Positions 49,598 to 58,706 of a DNA stretch of 64,000 nt are shown in pieces. The notes beneath the pieces are model-generated. The model was not told the origin of the DNA, made no database searches, and worked only from the letters and a program-made list of their open reading frames with translations. Source of the DNA: Bradyrhizobium sp. AZCC 1721 (GTDB lineage Bacteria > Pseudomonadota > Alphaproteobacteria > Rhizobiales > Xanthobacteraceae). The DNA is taken from positions 1,479,001 through 1,543,000 of the forward strand of contig NZ_JAZHSB010000001.1 of assembly GCF_036924715.1 (NCBI RefSeq). The letters run 5' to 3'. Made by a program: the position numbers and the translations under genes. Position 1 is the stretch's first letter. Each line of letters begins with the position of its first letter.

Positions 49598-51382
49598 CTA
49601 CGCTGCCCATCTCACCCGCCCGTAAGAGCCCGGCGCGTCTTCTATAATCGTGAGCTTGCCACCGCCAGGTTCACGCGCAGGAACGCGGTCCGAATCGAGT
49701 TGCGTTACCCATTCGTTCCAGACCGGCCACCACGACCCTTGATGAGACGTCGCGCCGGCGAACCATTCGTCGGGACTGAGCGGCAAATTGTCGTTCGCCC
49801 AGTGTCCATATTTGCTGCCCGGTGGGCTGATCACGCCAGCCATATGGCCCGCATCGGTTAGAACGAATTTGATCGGCCCGGAGTACAAGCGTGTCGCGGC
49901 ATAGGTCGATTTCCACGGCGCAATGTGGTCTTCGCGCGTAGCCAGAATGAAGGTCGGAGTCCTGATTTTCGATAGATCGATCGGCGCATCCGCCAACGTG
50001 ATGCCGCCGGGTTTTGCCAGGAGATTTTGCTGATACATCTTACGCAAATAAAACGAATGCATCGCCGCTGGCATGCGCGTCGAATCGGAATTCCAGAACA
50101 AAAGATCAACGGGAATTTGCTCCTTGCCGAGCAGGTAATTGCTGACGACGAAGGACCAGATCAGGTCATTGGCGCGCAACATATTGAACGCCGCCGCCAT
50201 ATCCTGCGCTTCCAGATAGCCGCGCTCGCGCATTCGTCTTTCGAGAGACGCCAGCTGCCCTTCGTCGATGAAGACGGCCATATCCCCGACTTCGGTAAAA
50301 TCGACAAGCGTCGCGAAGTAGGTGGCGCTTGCAATCCGGTCGTCTCCCTTCGCGGCCGAATATGCCGCCGTCGAGGCGAGCAGGGTTCCGCCGAGGCAAT
50401 AGCCAATTGCGTTGACGTTATGCTCACCGGTCGCGGACTCGATCGCGTCCAATGCCGCCAAAGGTCCCTCGAGCATGTAATTTTCAAAGCCCTTTTCAGC
50501 GAGCTTCTCATCGGGATTCACCCAGGAGATGGCGAACACCGTATGTCCCTGATCGACGGCCCATTTGATGAAGGAGTTCTTTGGCTGTAGATCGAGAACA
50601 TAGAACTTGTTGATCCATGGCGGGATGATCAGCAGTGGCCGCCTCCGGACTTCTCTTGTCGACTGCGTATACTGGATCAATTGCATGAGCTCGTTCTGGT
50701 AGACGATTTTTCCTGGGGTCGTTGCGATGTCTTCGCCGAGGCGGAAAGCATTCATGTCGGTCATTGTAATCGCAAGCCGGCCATTGCCGCGCTCCAGATC
50801 GGCAAGAAGGTTCTGCAAACCACGCAGTAGGTTCTGTCCGCCGGATTCCAGGGTTGCGCTGAGGACCTCCGGATTGGTGATGACGAAATTGGAAGGCGAC
50901 AAGGCATCAACGAACTGGCGCGTGTAGAAATCGACCCTGCGAGCAGAGGCCTCGTCCATGCCTTTGACTTCGCGGATAGCAGAAAGAATCGACTTGGCAG
51001 CAACGAGATAACTGTCCTTCACAAAGTCGAAGATAGCATTCTCGCTCCAGTCCGGATGCCTGAACCGTTTGTCTTTCGGGGCATCGGCTTCGCGTGCACG
51101 CAGCATGAGCATGCGTTCCGCCATTTTCTGCCAGATACCTAGAGAGTTGTAGAATAGGTCGATCTGGGCGCGGGCGACAGCCACCGGGTCGGTCATCATC
51201 CTGGTCATGAGCTCGAAAAAATCGAACCTGAGCGTTGACGTGCCGCCCATCTCGAAATTGATCGCGCCCGGCTGATGAGACGCGAAGCGCTGCATCAGTA
51301 GCTGGTTTTGTTCCGCGATATTCCGCAGTTGCGCCGCAAGGGCAATCGGATCCCAGGTGGGCTGCATCCGTTTGTCGGCCAA
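49598..51382 (-). CDS. phaC: class I poly(3-hydroxyalkanoate) synthase
   Basis: A TTG at 51382 lies 7 bases after ggagaga; the ATG at 51367 (MQPTWDPIALAAQL) is an alternative only 5 codons later. The product of about 594 residues has an N-terminal PhaC domain (LFYNSLGIWQKMAERMLMLR), LIIPPWINKFYVLDL and the lipase-like box GYCLGG with catalytic Cys about 329, Asp in TREDHIAPWKS and His in DAGHMAGVIS. These define PHA synthases, which polymerise 3-hydroxyacyl-CoA at granules. The coding frame is intact; the neighbouring depolymerase-like gene is broken. Confidence 0.92.
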   Translation of the reverse strand: MADKRMQPTWDPIALAAQLRNIAEQNQLLMQRFASHQPGAINFEMGGTSTLRFDFFELMTRMMTDPVAVARAQIDLFYNSLGIWQKMAERMLMLRAREADAPKDKRFRHPDWSENAIFDFVKDSYLVAAKSILSAIREVKGMDEASARRVDFYTRQFVDALSPSNFVITNPEVLSATLESGGQNLLRGLQNLLADLERGNGRLAITMTDMNAFRLGEDIATTPGKIVYQNELMQLIQYTQSTREVRRRPLLIIPPWINKFYVLDLQPKNSFIKWAVDQGHTVFAISWVNPDEKLAEKGFENYMLEGPLAALDAIESATGEHNVNAIGYCLGGTLLASTAAYSAAKGDDRIASATYFATLVDFTEVGDMAVFIDEGQLASLERRMRERGYLEAQDMAAAFNMLRANDLIWSFVVSNYLLGKEQIPVDLLFWNSDSTRMPAAMHSFYLRKMYQQNLLAKPGGITLADAPIDLSKIRTPTFILATREDHIAPWKSTYAATRLYSGPIKFVLTDAGHMAGVISPPGSKYGHWANDNLPLSPDEWFAGATSHQGSWWPVWNEWVTQLDSDRVPAREPGGGKLTIIEDAPGSYGRVRWAA

Positions 51383-51602
51383 AGCTCTCTCCTGCTGTTG
51401 ACAGGCCTGACCAAAGCCGTTTGGGTAACTTCCAAGAAAACTAACATCTCGCCGGATGCGGTTGGATACACGCACGGTCGGCAGATAGGGTTGATTAGTT
51501 ATGTAAAACCGGTCTTCCGTGTACGCAGCTCCTGTTCGAGAAAGCCCCCGGCGCGCTTATGGCCCTAGTCTTCCACCTGCATCCGCATGAGTTGGTGGCG
51601 TA

Positions 51603-51839
51603 TCAATAGAATGCGACGGCGATACGTTTTTCTTTACGCCAGACGACTGAACAGCGGCGCGGGCCACCGTCCGGAATGACAGTCAGCGCGAATTCGTCGG
51701 GAATCTTTTCATCTCCAGCAATATCAAGGGCGGCACCGTATGCGGAGATGCTGCGAATCAAGCAATCTGCTTTCGAACGGCCGAAGCTGATTGAGCCGGA
51801 CTTTGGGATGCGTGTCGAATGGGAATTTTTCTGCTCCAT
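51603..51839 (-). CDS. PilZ-domain protein
   Basis: ggaga lies about 8 bases before ATG 51839. The 78-residue product contains SGSISFGRSKADCLIRSIS, SAYGAALDIA and VVWRKEKRIAVAFY, the Rhizobiales mini-PilZ pattern. The RxxxR c-di-GMP motif is weak (HSTRIPKSGSI has no RxxxR), so binding may be lost. PilZ proteins usually sense c-di-GMP and often control polysaccharide export. An unusually AT-rich region lies upstream. Confidence 0.7.
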   Translation of the reverse strand: MEQKNSHSTRIPKSGSISFGRSKADCLIRSISAYGAALDIAGDEKIPDEFALTVIPDGGPRRCSVVWRKEKRIAVAFY

Positions 51840-51954
51840 AGTTTTTCTCCGAGTAAAGAGTTCACCCCGCCGAGCGCAAATCGATTGTCGTCGGGCACCT
51901 CCTGCCCTCAAAACGAGCCCGTCAAAATCTCGGAAGCCGATCCGATCTCAGAGC

Positions 51955-52035
51955 CTTGAATTAAATAAGTGCCATTAAAATACCACATTAAAATTGCGAA
52001 TTAAACTGGAATATAAAAATTAAATTAAAATTAAA
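51955..52035. promoter_or_regulatory. very AT-rich block upstream of the PilZ gene
   Basis: About 80 bases of almost pure A/T with repeated ttaaaatt words (taaaaattaaattaaaatta) inside GC-rich DNA. Possible UP element, nucleoid-protein (H-NS-like/MucR) site or foreign DNA. No gene in the block. Confidence 0.5.
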
Positions 52036-52469
52036 TGAACGGTCGAGGGTCTGAGCCGAAGTTCTGCAAAGGCTTGCCCTTTCCTGCAATTTTAGCGCCG
52101 ATTGCATTCGATCCTCCTCAAAAATGGCTGCACCATTGGCATTTGATCCAAGCGACCTTTAAATCGCCCATACAGCCGTCGGTTATTTATTTCGATCCCG
52201 CGGGGCCGCGTCGCACTTGTTAGTCTCGGCGGCCGCCGACGGGGACCGGACCGACGGGGGTCGATGCCGATTGCTGACACCGCGCTACTCTATGCGCTTG
52301 CGCCAGATCGTGAACGACAGCGCCCCAACAGTTGGTGCCTTATTATTCTCGGCAGTCGCGCAAAGCTAAACGCTACAATCCTGAAACCAACACCATCTCG
52401 TGGGGAACGGCGAATCCTGCACCGCCTTTACGACTGGTCCGGTGCGGACTGGCAGAAAAGCGGACCGCG

Positions 52470-52890
52470 GCCCGGCAGCAACATCACAGGATTTATTGAT
52501 TTCGGGATGCCACGCTGCCCGCAGGGACTGGCCAATTCGGCGCCATTCAAGCGGTGGCGCCGTCGTTTGGGGTCGAGTTGAGCCCAGTCAACGTGAGTGA
52601 CTACGAAGGGACCGAGCGCGCTGTCGCGGCTTTCGCGCGACAGTCGAATGGCGGTCTAATTCCGACCGCTAGCACTTTGGCCGTGATTCATCGCGATCTG
52701 ATTATCGCGCTTGCGGCTCGGCACAAGCTGCCAGCGGCTTATTCCAGCCGCGCTTTTGTCGCTGGCGACGGCCTTATCTCATATGGGCCTGACCGGGTCG
52801 GCCAATATGCGCGCGGCCAGCTATGTCGATCGCATCATTAAGGGAGAGAAGCCCGCCGACCTGCGAGCATGTCAGTCAGTGCAGGTGCCT
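52470..52890 (+). pseudogene. frameshifted ABC substrate-binding protein (PF04392 type)
   Basis: Successive frames read PGSNITGFIDFG; then from 52554 APSFGVELSPVNVSDYEG, QSNGGLIPTASTLAVIHRDL and IIALAARHKLPAAYSSRAFV to DRVGQY; then a shift to AASYVDRIIKGEKPADL. This is the middle and near-C-terminal part of the family. The last conserved part ([13 protein letters not shown]...) is absent here but a similar piece is at 12914-13006. The right end is fused to the truncated Bug gene. Confidence 0.7.
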
Positions 52891-53458
52891 CGCCCCGATA
52901 CGGAACGTGCACCATGTTGAGACCGGCCAGCAGCTTGAACAGTTCACCGGATAGATGGCCTGCCGTTCCGTTGCCGCCTGATGCCATGTTGACCTTACCC
53001 GGGTTGGCCCGGGCATACGCGATGAACTCGGAAACCGTCTTCGCTGGGAACGATGGGTTTACCGCCAGAATGAAGGGGATCGAGTTGATGCCGGAGACGG
53101 GTGTGATGTCGCGGAGGAAGTTGAAATTGAGTTTCTCATAAAGCGTCGCATTGATCGCGGACGAGGCGCCGACCAGGAGGAGGGTGTATCCGTCCGGCGG
53201 CGCATTCACAACCAGCTCCGTGCCAACATTGCTGCCTGCTCCTGGCCTGTTCTCGATGACAAATTGCTGGCCGAGACGCTCCGACGGCCATTGGCCTATC
53301 AGACGAGCGCTGATGTCGGTAAATCCGCCGGCGGCAAATGGGACGACGACGCGCACCGGCCGGGCGGGGTAGCCTTGCGCCCAAGCGAAGCGCGACAAGG
53401 CCGGCAGCGCGGTAGCCACTGTTGCGAGAAGCAAGAATTGGCGGCGGGGCAGTTTCAT
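52838..53458 (-). pseudogene. 3'-truncated Bug/TctC tripartite tricarboxylate binding protein
   Basis: A ggagga site and Tat-like signal (MKLPRRQFLLLATVATALPA) start the gene. The frame shows PARPVRVVVPFAAGGFTDIS, VIENRPGAGSNVG, GYTLLLVGASSAINATL and VPYRGEAPALTDMLAG at residues 180-200, then stops at RRASLP. Bug proteins are about 320 residues, so roughly 120 residues, including much of the second lobe, are missing. The truncation lies exactly where the opposing ABC-type pseudogene ends. Confidence 0.8.
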
Positions 53459-53779
53459 GGTCTCTTCCTCCCTGATCGTCTTTATTGGGCACGCCTAAAT
53501 GGGCGCGGACGCGCGATGGGAGCGTGGATAGACCGCAAATGTGATGGTCTCAGTGGATATGCCCGCCGAGGGCATCGACGCCTGCCACCAACCAAAGGGG
53601 GACTTCGGCACGTCCCGCTGGCCCGGCTCGAAAGTTAGGCTACCTCAACGGCGCAGCGGGCGGAAGTGGACATGACCGCTTGTGGCCCGTTCGAGACATG
53701 ACGGCTGAACGCGGGATGTCCGTTAATCGGAGTATAGCCGATGTGCCCGGCCTAGGGTCGAACCGACGCTTTTGACCCT
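53459..53779. other. intergenic region containing dispersed repeat copy 4
   Basis: Promoter of the truncated Bug gene at the left, then repeat-derived sequence from about 53659 to the IS boundary. No gene. Confidence 0.45.
53659..53779 (+). repeat. dispersed intergenic repeat, copy 4 (5' part, split by the IS)
   Basis: Contains accgcttgtggcccgttcga, gatgtccgttaatcggagta and ccgacgcttttgaccct. On the other side of the IS, from 55336, aagacccgaagcggac resembles the continuation of the repeat. The IS is inserted at the gaccc motif. Confidence 0.55.
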
Positions 53780-55335
53780 GGCTGTGTGAAAACGCCGTGC
53801 CGCTGTTATGATTCTCCCGTGATTCTAGGGGGGATCGATGAGGCGCTTCGTTGAGGAGGCCGATCGTGGGCAATGGACGCTACTGCCCGAGTGCCTCGAT
53901 GATTTCATTGACGAGGGCAACCCCGTCCGCGTCATCGACGTGTTCGTCGGTGCGCTCGATTTGGCGGAGATGAGCTTTGAAGGAGTGGAGCCGGCGGCGA
54001 CTGGTCGGCCCTCGTACCATCCCTCGGTTCTGCTGAAGCTTTACATTTACGGCTATCTGAACCGGGTGCAGTCGAGCCGCCGGCTCGAACGAGAAGCCGG
54101 ACGCAATGTCGAGGTGATGTGGCTGCTGGGCCGGCTCGCTCCCGATCACAAGACGATCGCGGACTTCCGGAAGGATAACGGCTTGGCGCTGCGCAAGGTC
54201 TGTGCGCGCTTCGTCGAACTTTGCCGCGAAATGGGGCTTCTTGCGACGGCGAGCGTCGCCATCGATGGCAGCAAGTTCAAGGCCGTGAACAACCGGGACA
54301 GGAACTTCACAAAGGCGAAGGTGCAACGGCGGCGTGCGCAGCTTGAGGAGAGCGTCGCGCGCTATCTGAGCCAGCTTGACACGGCCGATCGACAGGAGCC
54401 GAGCGAGGCGCTGGCCGCAAAGGTAACAAGGCTCACCGAGAAGCTGACGAAGCTGAAGGAGGAAATGGGCAAGCTTGCGGTTTACGAGAAGCAGATGCTG
54501 GATTCGCCAGACCAGCAAATCTCCCTGACCGATCCGGACAGCCGCTCGATGGCGACGAGCGGCCGCGGTTCCGGCGTCGTCGGCTACAATGTGCAGGTCG
54601 CCGTGGATACCGAGCACCACCTGATTGTGACGCATGAGGTCACGAACAGCGGTTCAGATCGGGCACAACTGGCCAATATGGCCAAGCAGGCGAAGGCTGT
54701 TCTACAGACCGAGACGCTCGAGGCCGTTGCCGATCGCGGCTACTTCAGCAGCGCGGAGATCCTCGCCTGCCACGAGGCCGGCATCACAGTAACTCTGCCC
54801 AAGCCGCAGACGTCTGGCGCCAAATCGGATGGACGCTTCGGCAAGCAGGACTTTGTCTATTTGCCGGAGGAGGACGCCTATCGCTGTCCGGCCGGGGAGC
54901 AACTGCCATATCGTTTTACGAGCGAGGAAGATGGCAAGCGGATAAGGCGTTACTGGACCAGCGCCTGCCAAAATTGTTCGCTCAAGTCTCAGTGCACGAC
55001 AGGACCGGAGCGGCGGATTCCGCGATGGGAGCATGAGCATCTGCTCGAAGCCGTGCAGCGGCGCCTTGATGCAAACCCGCATGCCATGCGCGTGCGTCGC
55101 GAGACGGTCGAGCATCCGTTCGGCACGATGAAGGCCCGCATGGGGGCGACACACTTCCTCACCAAAACGCTTCCAAAAGTAGCCGCCGAGATGGCTCTCT
55201 CGGTCCTGGCCTATAACCTGACACGGGTCATGAACATCGTCGGGACCAAGCCGCTGATGGCTGCGATCGTCGCCTGAGACCGAACCGGTCCAGACTTCTC
55301 ACAAACTTCCCTGGGAAGGGTGTTTTTACACGGCC
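53780..55335 (+). mobile_element. IS1182-family insertion sequence
   Basis: Bounded by imperfect inverted repeats: ggctgtgtgaaaacgcc at 53780-53796 and, as its complement, ggtgtttttacacggcc at 55319-55335 (14 of 17 matches). The span of about 1.55 kb and one transposase gene fit IS1182. gaccc occurs at both flanks and may be a target duplication. The element looks intact. Confidence 0.7.
53838..55277 (+). CDS. IS1182-family transposase
   Basis: The 479-residue product opens with DRGQWTLLPECLDDFIDEGN and GRPSYHPSVLLKLYIYGYLN, has SVAIDGSKFKAVNN, then SRSMATSGRGSGVVGYNVQV, VADRGYFSSAEILACHEAGI, a Cys-rich segment (CQNCSLKSQC) and VEHPFGTMKARMGATHFLTK. These are the DDE motifs and order of IS1182 transposases. 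The frame is complete. It probably supplies its own transposition; inserted in a dispersed repeat. Confidence 0.9.
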   Translation: MRRFVEEADRGQWTLLPECLDDFIDEGNPVRVIDVFVGALDLAEMSFEGVEPAATGRPSYHPSVLLKLYIYGYLNRVQSSRRLEREAGRNVEVMWLLGRLAPDHKTIADFRKDNGLALRKVCARFVELCREMGLLATASVAIDGSKFKAVNNRDRNFTKAKVQRRRAQLEESVARYLSQLDTADRQEPSEALAAKVTRLTEKLTKLKEEMGKLAVYEKQMLDSPDQQISLTDPDSRSMATSGRGSGVVGYNVQVAVDTEHHLIVTHEVTNSGSDRAQLANMAKQAKAVLQTETLEAVADRGYFSSAEILACHEAGITVTLPKPQTSGAKSDGRFGKQDFVYLPEEDAYRCPAGEQLPYRFTSEEDGKRIRRYWTSACQNCSLKSQCTTGPERRIPRWEHEHLLEAVQRRLDANPHAMRVRRETVEHPFGTMKARMGATHFLTKTLPKVAAEMALSVLAYNLTRVMNIVGTKPLMAAIVA

Positions 55336-55421
55336 AAGACCCGAAGCGGACGTCACTGACGTAAGCGGATGTCGTCTACCGACCCGAATAATCGGACGGC
55401 ACGACTTACTTGGCCGCGCCT

Positions 55422-56276
55422 TCATCCCAAATCGTCGAGGTCTTCCGGCTCAAGCTTGAGGGCGGCCGCAAGCACATTATCTTCCAGATGATCGATGGAT
55501 CGAGTGCCCGGGATTGGCAGCATAACAGGTGATTTAGCGAGCAACCACGCGAGGGACAGGGCAGCGTGCGTGAGGCCGCGACGCGAGGCGACTACCTTTA
55601 TCCTCTGTGCCCTTAGGCCACGCTTCCCGCCCAAGGGGTACCAGGGCAGAAAAGCAATTCCGAGACGCTCGCAGGCGGAGAGTACATCTTCGCTGGTTTG
55701 GTCTCGTAGATTGTACTCGTTCTGAACCGACACGATTGGTGTGATGGAGCGCGCGACCTCGAGCTGGGCAACCGTGACGTTCGAGACGCCTATATGGCGA
55801 ATTTTGCCCAAGCGCTGCAGATCCGCCAGCGCTCCAACCGATTCTGTGAATGGCACATTGGGGTCAGGCGCATGGAATTGGTACAAATCGATGCGATCCA
55901 GCCGCAAGCGCTGCAAACTGCCTTCAATCGCCCGCCGCAAACGGTCGGGGCGACCGTCCGGGACCCAAGATCCGCGGTTTGGTCTCACCAACCCGCCTTT
56001 CGTGGCAATAACCAAACCCGGCGGGTAGGGATACAGCGCCTGCGATATCAATAACTCATTCGCTTCGGGGCCATAACTATCCGCAGTGTCAATAAGATTA
56101 ACGCCAAGCTCGACCGCTCGATGCAGAACCCGATTGACGTGCTGTCGATCCCTTGGTCTTCCCCAGGCATAATCCCCGCACAGACGCATCGCGCCGAAGC
56201 CCAATCGGTTAACCTTCAGGTCGCCGAGTTCAATCGTTCCAGCAAGCGCTGCACCTTTGTGGGATGACTGTTTCAC
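55422..56276 (-). CDS. aldo/keto reductase
   Basis: A GTG at 56276 starts VKQSSHKGAALAGTIELGDL; in-frame sequence upstream to 56360 lacks a ribosome site. The product of about 284 residues has NRLGFGAMRLCGDYAWG, VNLIDTADSYGPEANELL with catalytic Asp and Tyr, VIATKGGLVRP with Lys, DLYQFHAPDPNVPF with His, HIGVSNVTVAQ and MLPIPGTRSIDHLEDN for NADPH. It is probably an oxidoreductase of small aldehydes or ketones. The gene reads toward the IS; its 3' end is intact. Confidence 0.85.
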   Translation of the reverse strand: MKQSSHKGAALAGTIELGDLKVNRLGFGAMRLCGDYAWGRPRDRQHVNRVLHRAVELGVNLIDTADSYGPEANELLISQALYPYPPGLVIATKGGLVRPNRGSWVPDGRPDRLRRAIEGSLQRLRLDRIDLYQFHAPDPNVPFTESVGALADLQRLGKIRHIGVSNVTVAQLEVARSITPIVSVQNEYNLRDQTSEDVLSACERLGIAFLPWYPLGGKRGLRAQRIKVVASRRGLTHAALSLAWLLAKSPVMLPIPGTRSIDHLEDNVLAAALKLEPEDLDDLG

Positions 56277-56567
56277 CCGAAATCCCGTCCTATAGTAGCC
56301 GCAACGACTACGTCCTGCATTCTCGAAAAAAATCGCCTTTGCCGGTGGTGTCGCGCGCAAACTCTTTCAGGCGACGTTGATCGTCAAGCGAGAGACAAGC
56401 ATAACCGGGGAGGTTCGGGCGGTCTTTACGGCCGCAGGAGCTGCATCTACACTGGCCGAAATTGCAATTTCTGGCGTGCCTTGCCCCAACGCAAAGCGAA
56501 TAGCCCGCTTCTGGCCCAAACCGGCGGTGAGAAGGCGGGCAGAGCATGTCCGCTCTGCCCGGGTACT

Positions 56568-57203
56568 TCAGACATCCACTTGTTCCGCTATTGCCAGGGC
56601 GTCATCGACCTCAATGCCGAGATACCGGACCGTGCTTTCGATCTTGGTATGCCCAAGCAGAAGCTGGACGGCCCTGAGATTACCAGTCCGCTGGTAGATC
56701 AGGGTAGCTTTCGTTCGTCGTAATGAATGCGTCCCGAACAGCCTTGAGTCCAGTCCAATGCTTCCGATCCACTCCGACACGAGCCGGGCATATTGGCGCG
56801 TTGTCATGTTGCGGTTAGGACCACCACGAGCCGTGAATAAGAACTCACCAGGCCTTTTGTTGGCGGCCTTTAGATAGTCATCGACTGCCTGGCGAGTCTG
56901 CTCGCTCAATTCAAATCTGACAGGCCGTCCGGTTTTCTTTTGGCGGACAGTTGCGCGATCCGCCGTGTACCCGCCGGCAGCAACATCCTCGACTCGGATG
57001 GCGACAACATCACAGCCGCGAAGCTTACTGTCTATCGCCAGATTGAACATGGCGAGGTCGCGAGTGCGGCCTTCGATCTGGAGTTTCGTCCGGATTGACC
57101 AGACGTGTTTGGGTCGCAGCGGTGGCTTTGCCCCTGTCAGCTTTCCCTTGTTCCAGGGCAGGCGTTTATCAGGCGTCAGCGCAGCATTTACTTGATTCTG
57201 CAT
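56568..57203 (-). CDS. tyrosine recombinase/integrase
   Basis: The ATG at 57203 is preferred because aggag lies 8 bases before it. The 211-residue product keeps all catalytic residues: Arg in SKLRGCDVVAI, HSLRRTKA, LGHTKIESTVRYLGI with the second His and the nucleophile Tyr. The N-terminal SAM-like arm-binding domain is short (MQNQVNAALTPDKRLPW), typical of the small integrases widespread in Proteobacteria. It may belong to an integrative element; no att sites are recognised nearby. Confidence 0.85.
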   Translation of the reverse strand: MQNQVNAALTPDKRLPWNKGKLTGAKPPLRPKHVWSIRTKLQIEGRTRDLAMFNLAIDSKLRGCDVVAIRVEDVAAGGYTADRATVRQKKTGRPVRFELSEQTRQAVDDYLKAANKRPGEFLFTARGGPNRNMTTRQYARLVSEWIGSIGLDSRLFGTHSLRRTKATLIYQRTGNLRAVQLLLGHTKIESTVRYLGIEVDDALAIAEQVDV

Positions 57204-57339
57204 GGTCATACTCCTCGGTTACAGAGGAGGAGAGCATGTGCCACTGGTTAGGCATCCTTGACCCGGCCAATCTGCTCCTTTTGCGTAAGTCGTGTATCTT
57301 TAGCACCCGAGAAGCTCGTTCAACATCTTTGAAGGGTTC

Positions 57340-57906
57340 GTGGCCGTGGTCCGTAGCAAGAATGCGTCACCAACTTGGGGCGACGTTAAGGCCGCGCTCC
57401 TAGATTTCGATCGCGCGGGCCTTCGGGGACTAGTGCAAGACCTCTATACTGCGAGCAAAGACAACCAGGCATTCTTGCACGCCCGCTTGGGCTTGGGTCA
57501 TGATCAGCTCCAGCCCTTCAAGGCGAGTATTTCGAGATGGATATCCCCGGACCTAATGAAAGGCCAGTCGGTATCGGTTTCGAAAGCCAAGAAGGCGATT
57601 GCGGATTACAAGAAAGCCATCGGGCGCTCGGATGGAATAGCGGAACTGTCGATATTTTATTGCGAGGAGGCATTCGGCTTTCTAGACTCCTACAACACGG
57701 AAGATGAAGGCTATTTTGCTGCTTTGATCCGCATGTACGAACGGTCCCTCGAAATCGTATCAAGCCTAGCTCCTGCCGAGCGTATGATCTACCTTGAGCG
57801 TCTCGACAAGCTTAGATCGCGCGGTAGGAACGTCGGCTGGGCGATCGAAGAAGGATTCAATAGCCTTTGGTACGCCGCTGCTCTGGACGAACACCAGGGT
57901 GAATGA
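57340..57906 (+). CDS. DUF6155-like protein
   Basis: A GTG start at 57340 follows gaagggttc. The 188-residue product shows GLVQDLYTASKDNQAFLHAR, KAKKAIADYKKAIGRSDG and ELSIFYCEEAFGFLD, which match the DUF6155 family I recall. No catalytic residues are evident and function is unknown. It converges with the hydrolase remnant and looks intact. Confidence 0.7.
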   Translation: MAVVRSKNASPTWGDVKAALLDFDRAGLRGLVQDLYTASKDNQAFLHARLGLGHDQLQPFKASISRWISPDLMKGQSVSVSKAKKAIADYKKAIGRSDGIAELSIFYCEEAFGFLDSYNTEDEGYFAALIRMYERSLEIVSSLAPAERMIYLERLDKLRSRGRNVGWAIEEGFNSLWYAAALDEHQGE

Positions 57907-58446
57907 AGCATCCTGTCGCACGAGGTAACGATTAGGTCGTCGGGAATGGAGCCCGGGAAGGATGTGCCGAATTCCTCTGGGGGCATGTATTTGGAGAGAA
58001 ACAACGCGCCAACGTCGGCAGCAATATCGGCAACCAGATGGCATGGGCCTTCCAATCCGTCGCAGTCCGTGTCTGGTGCCGGGACGTAGTCCCAATGCGC
58101 GCCATCGCGCAAAATTAGCCCGTACTTCGGCTCAATGAGAGCATCCCAGTACCCCGATGCGTTGGCGTGGACTTCCACTAGATCCTGGGTTCGCGTTCCC
58201 CAGGCGATCAACTTTGGCACCCTGAGCGTATCGAGAGGCCGCGGCGCACTGGAGATTGCCCAACTCTCCCAAACACCCCCCCAGCGACACGTAGGCGGTG
58301 GCTGGGATTGTGAAAGCCAATTGCCCGCCGTAGAGTGCCCCATAAGAATGGCCGATGATTCCGAGGGTCGGTGGCGGCATTAGGAATTGGCTGAAAGGAC
58401 CTGAGCGCATCCAACTGATGACGTTGTTGATGAGCGAGTAAGTAGC
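57896..58446 (-). pseudogene. frameshifted alpha/beta hydrolase remnant
   Basis: Reading leftward from about 58446: SGPFSQFLMPPPTLG, then IIGHSYGALYGGQLAF with the nucleophile elbow GHSYG, TAYVSLGGCL, a frameshift near 58255, then RVPKLIAWGTRTQDLVEVH and LILRDGAHWDYVPAPDTDCD with the catalytic His, and CHLVADIAADVGALFLSKYM. Start, lid and first strands are missing. The 3' end overlaps the neighbouring DUF6155 gene. Class of hydrolase not determined. Confidence 0.65.
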
Positions 58447-58572
58447 GTCCGACGGAGATCCTAGCCGAATACATGATCGCGGGCGATGGCGAAACCGGAG
58501 GAACTGCTAATCCGGGTCGGTCCGGCTTGGCCGGCACTTTTCGGACCTGCCGATCCTGCCGGCGAACGTCGG

Positions 58573-58632
58573 CTATGAGGGATTAAAGCGGAAGTGGCTC
58601 GGATATCAGCAAGCCGACGCGATTGACCCATT
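58573..58632 (+). repeat. dispersed intergenic repeat, copy 5
   Basis: gctatgagggattaaagcgg, aagtggctcggat and cgcgattgaccc match copy 3 closely and end at the ttgacc motif. The TTG of that motif is an open frame that reads into the cyclase gene but is not its start. Confidence 0.65.
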
Positions 58633-58706
58633 TCGCGGTGAGCCTAGCCGGACATCGACCCAAAATTCTGCTATATGATCTTTTTCCCCGAGCATGGGGG
58701 AGCACC

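Noticed and set aside
53880..54635. 251-codon reverse-strand frame in the IS
   Set aside because: Antisense to the IS1182 transposase, no ribosome site or family match.
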